A DNA stretch of 5,119 bases from an uncultured Lachnospiraceae bacterium. Lineage in GTDB: Bacteria > Bacillota > Clostridia > Lachnospirales > Lachnospiraceae. The stretch is taken from NCBI GenBank assembly GCA_910588285.1, contig CAJUQB010000181.1, positions 1-5,119 of the forward strand. The letters run 5' to 3'. A program made the position numbers and the translations under genes. The notes below the pieces were generated by a model. The model saw nothing but the letters and a program-made list of their open reading frames with translations. It did not search any database and was not told the origin of the DNA. Shown one piece after another: positions 5,033-5,119 of the stretch. Within the stretch, counting starts at the first letter, position 1; every line of letters begins with the position of its first letter.

Positions 5033-5081
5033 AAAAAAATGTAAAAAAGTTGTTGACAAACTCGAAAGCACCTGATATACT
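5033..5081 (+). promoter_or_regulatory. Downstream promoter P2, consensus, probably stable-RNA operon
   Basis: TTGACA (5053-5058) and TATACT (5076-5081) with exactly 17 bases between make a near-perfect sigma-A promoter, preceded by A-tracts (5022-5048). Transcription would start near 5088. The remaining 30 bases contain a small TGTC/GACA dyad (5090-5093 and 5100-5103) but no clear start codon with a ribosome binding site. Tandem strong promoters with A-tract UP-like elements are typical of rRNA and tRNA operons, so such a locus is my best guess for what follows. That is inference, since the RNA itself is not in the window. Confidence 0.85.
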
Positions 5082-5119
5082 ATAGAAGTTGTCGCGCAAG
5101 ACAGTCGAGAGAGCAGTAA

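Noticed and set aside
1..5119. CRISPR array, tRNA gene or complete insertion sequence in the window
   Set aside because: No regularly spaced direct repeats with unique spacers, no tRNA-like cloverleaf and no transposase reading frame were seen; the only regular array is the short 14-bp repeat at 61-102.

Overview
The window looks like chromosomal DNA of a Firmicute of the class Clostridia, most likely a Lachnospiraceae-type gut anaerobe of roughly 50% GC. The evidence is strong AGGAGG-type ribosome binding sites, sigma-A promoters of the TTGACA-17-TATACT type, many hairpin-plus-T-tract terminators, and proteins of clostridial character. The genus cannot be fixed from the sequence.

Layout, left to right. 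Positions 1-113 carry no gene, only a 14-bp tandem repeat and a short motif that recurs inverted at the other end of the window. A single leftward gene (161-952) encodes a lytic transglycosylase without a signal peptide; it has its own promoter and terminator. The gap 1021-1352 holds a perfect 14-bp dyad and a compact palindromic element of about 146 bp with terminal inverted repeats and an apparent 8-bp target duplication. This is most simply a non-autonomous, MITE-like insertion. Then come azlC and azlD, overlapping and rightward, encoding the two-subunit branched-chain amino acid exporter, closed by an intrinsic terminator. A 330-nt gap follows with dense hairpin potential, a second intrinsic terminator and a near-consensus promoter. 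That promoter drives a two-gene operon: a TrmB-family regulator and a diaminopimelate-decarboxylase-like PLP enzyme, joined by an ATGA overlap. One base after the enzyme's stop lies a second, inverted, partial copy of the palindromic element. The last 200 bases carry two tandem strong promoters built on a repeated A-tract plus TTGACA module. They drive something beyond the right edge, plausibly an rRNA or tRNA operon.

Functionally the central block is about amino acids: an exporter pair (AzlCD), then a regulator whose only cotranscribed gene is a lysine/diaminopimelate-type decarboxylase. Terminators and a promoter between the two pairs mean they are probably separate transcription units, so joint regulation is only a hypothesis. 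Nothing here is clearly a new defence or mobile system. The points most worth following are the MITE-like family, the structured gap between the two transcription units, and the regulator-decarboxylase pairing.
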